From contig NZ_JFHD01000045.1 of NCBI RefSeq assembly GCF_000698575.1, forward strand, positions 1-50,237: 50,237 nucleotides of DNA, given 5' to 3'. The notes under the pieces are model-generated. The model saw only the letters and a list, made by a program, of their open reading frames with translations, searched no databases and was not told the origin of the DNA. The first letter of the stretch is position 1. Each line of letters begins with the position of its first letter. This document shows, piece by piece, positions 49,851-50,237 of the stretch. Origin of the DNA: Caballeronia zhejiangensis (GTDB taxonomy: Bacteria; Pseudomonadota; Gammaproteobacteria; Burkholderiales; Burkholderiaceae). The position numbers and the translations under genes were made by a program.

Positions 49851-50237
49851 CCCAAGAAGTAACTATGACGCTGCCGCGATTCAATCCTCAGTTGCAGTTC
49901 GTATTCGTCACGTTGCCGCTGCGAACTCAGTCGCAGTGCGTGCCCGTACTGAACGTCTGGAGGGTCATCTCTGGGAACTGCCGTGCATTGACTCTCCGCA
50001 TTTAGGTCTCCCCATGCGTTCCTGCATGAAGACCGCATGGAGACGGTGGCGACTCGCCGCCTGAGATACGGCGAAGGGCCGAAGATGTGAACGGAGTGTG
50101 GCCCTAAAAGAGACTTCTGTTCTTAGCTTTTTGAAGAAAGCCTAATATCTTGGAACGAACTCTTTTTAGTATATTAGAGAATCGGATTTATACGCAGACA
50201 GCTAAGCAGTCGCGCGACCAGCACTTCGCACGAGCGC
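49851..50237 (+). other. Region without a supported gene
   Basis: Short frames exist here, but none combines a start, a ribosome binding site and convincing composition. The last 130 bases are distinctly AT-rich compared with the rest and hold the inverted repeat at 50142-50177, so this may be a regulatory or transfer-origin region continuing beyond the window. Confidence 0.4.
50142..50177. repeat. Inverted repeat in AT-rich DNA at the window edge
   Basis: CTAATAT at 50142-50148 and ATATTAG at 50171-50177 are separated by 22 bases. It could be an operator or part of a transfer origin. No relaxase gene is visible to support the second idea. Confidence 0.35.

Noticed and set aside
49825..50064. 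A frame with LEGHLWELP resembling the core of HigB/RelE toxins
   Set aside because: The match is a single short segment without the rest of the fold, with no start or partner gene.
1..50237. tRNA genes, rRNA genes or CRISPR arrays
   Set aside because: No regularly spaced repeats and no recognisable tRNA or rRNA sequence were seen; the integration target here is a protein gene, not a tRNA.

Overview
The window is GC-rich (roughly 60 percent) DNA of a betaproteobacterium, most likely Burkholderia, Paraburkholderia or a close relative. That guess rests on the style of the ars, imuA and ligD genes and on base composition. No rRNA, tRNA or housekeeping gene is present. Almost everything belongs to a conjugative backbone, either a plasmid or an integrative conjugative element, with accessory cargo. 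Gene names below come from reading motifs and protein style, without database searches.

Layout. (1) 1-3300: a scar that looks like the right end of an IS21-family element has cut off the 5' end of an unrecognised gene. A strong sigma70-like promoter, two hairpins, an intrinsic terminator and a C4-antisense-like structured RNA follow, ahead of two membrane-protein genes. (2) 3300-15128: an approximately 11.1 kb element has inserted in imuA, an SOS-regulated translesion-synthesis gene. On the left lie the original LexA box and the first 16 codons of imuA. On the right lies the rest of imuA, fused in frame to a new start and a second LexA box supplied by the element. The element reads on the minus strand throughout. 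It carries arsR-arsI-arsC-acr3-arsC/arsN2 fusion-unknown gene-arsH-MFS exporter, followed by a three-gene recombinase module (gmtY, gmtZ and gmtX-like: two tyrosine recombinases plus a small partner). (3) 15.2-17.4 kb: a YjzC-like gene and an ATP-dependent DNA ligase LigD with ligase and polymerase domains only.

(4) 17.5-26.7 kb: a plus-strand run of mostly small unrecognised genes, many encoding membrane proteins. It includes a Phd/PIN toxin-antitoxin pair, a Myb-like HTH protein, an SGNH-family lipoprotein whose catalytic Ser position reads Glu, an MmcB-like nuclease and a lipoprotein. (5) 26.7-30.4 kb, minus strand: a DUF1173-like gene, a retropepsin-like aspartic protease, an HELLH-motif membrane protein and a zeta-toxin-like kinase with a KfrB-like tail. 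(6) 30.6-49.3 kb, plus strand: an F-type type IV secretion system in the order dsbC, lytic transglycosylase, traW, traU, trbC, unknown, traL, traE, traK, traB, traV, pilin, traC, trbI, S26 peptidase, traF, traH, traG. Most genes overlap or nearly touch. The relaxase, coupling protein and TraN are not in the window. (7) 49.3-50.2 kb: a 32-residue membrane microprotein, a small coiled-coil gene that may be frameshifted, and an AT-rich end with an inverted repeat.

The most interesting feature is the arsenic element in imuA. It appears to destroy a DNA-damage-inducible gene and rebuild it with its own SOS promoter and N-terminus, while leaving an orphan SOS promoter pointing into the recombinase module on the antisense strand.
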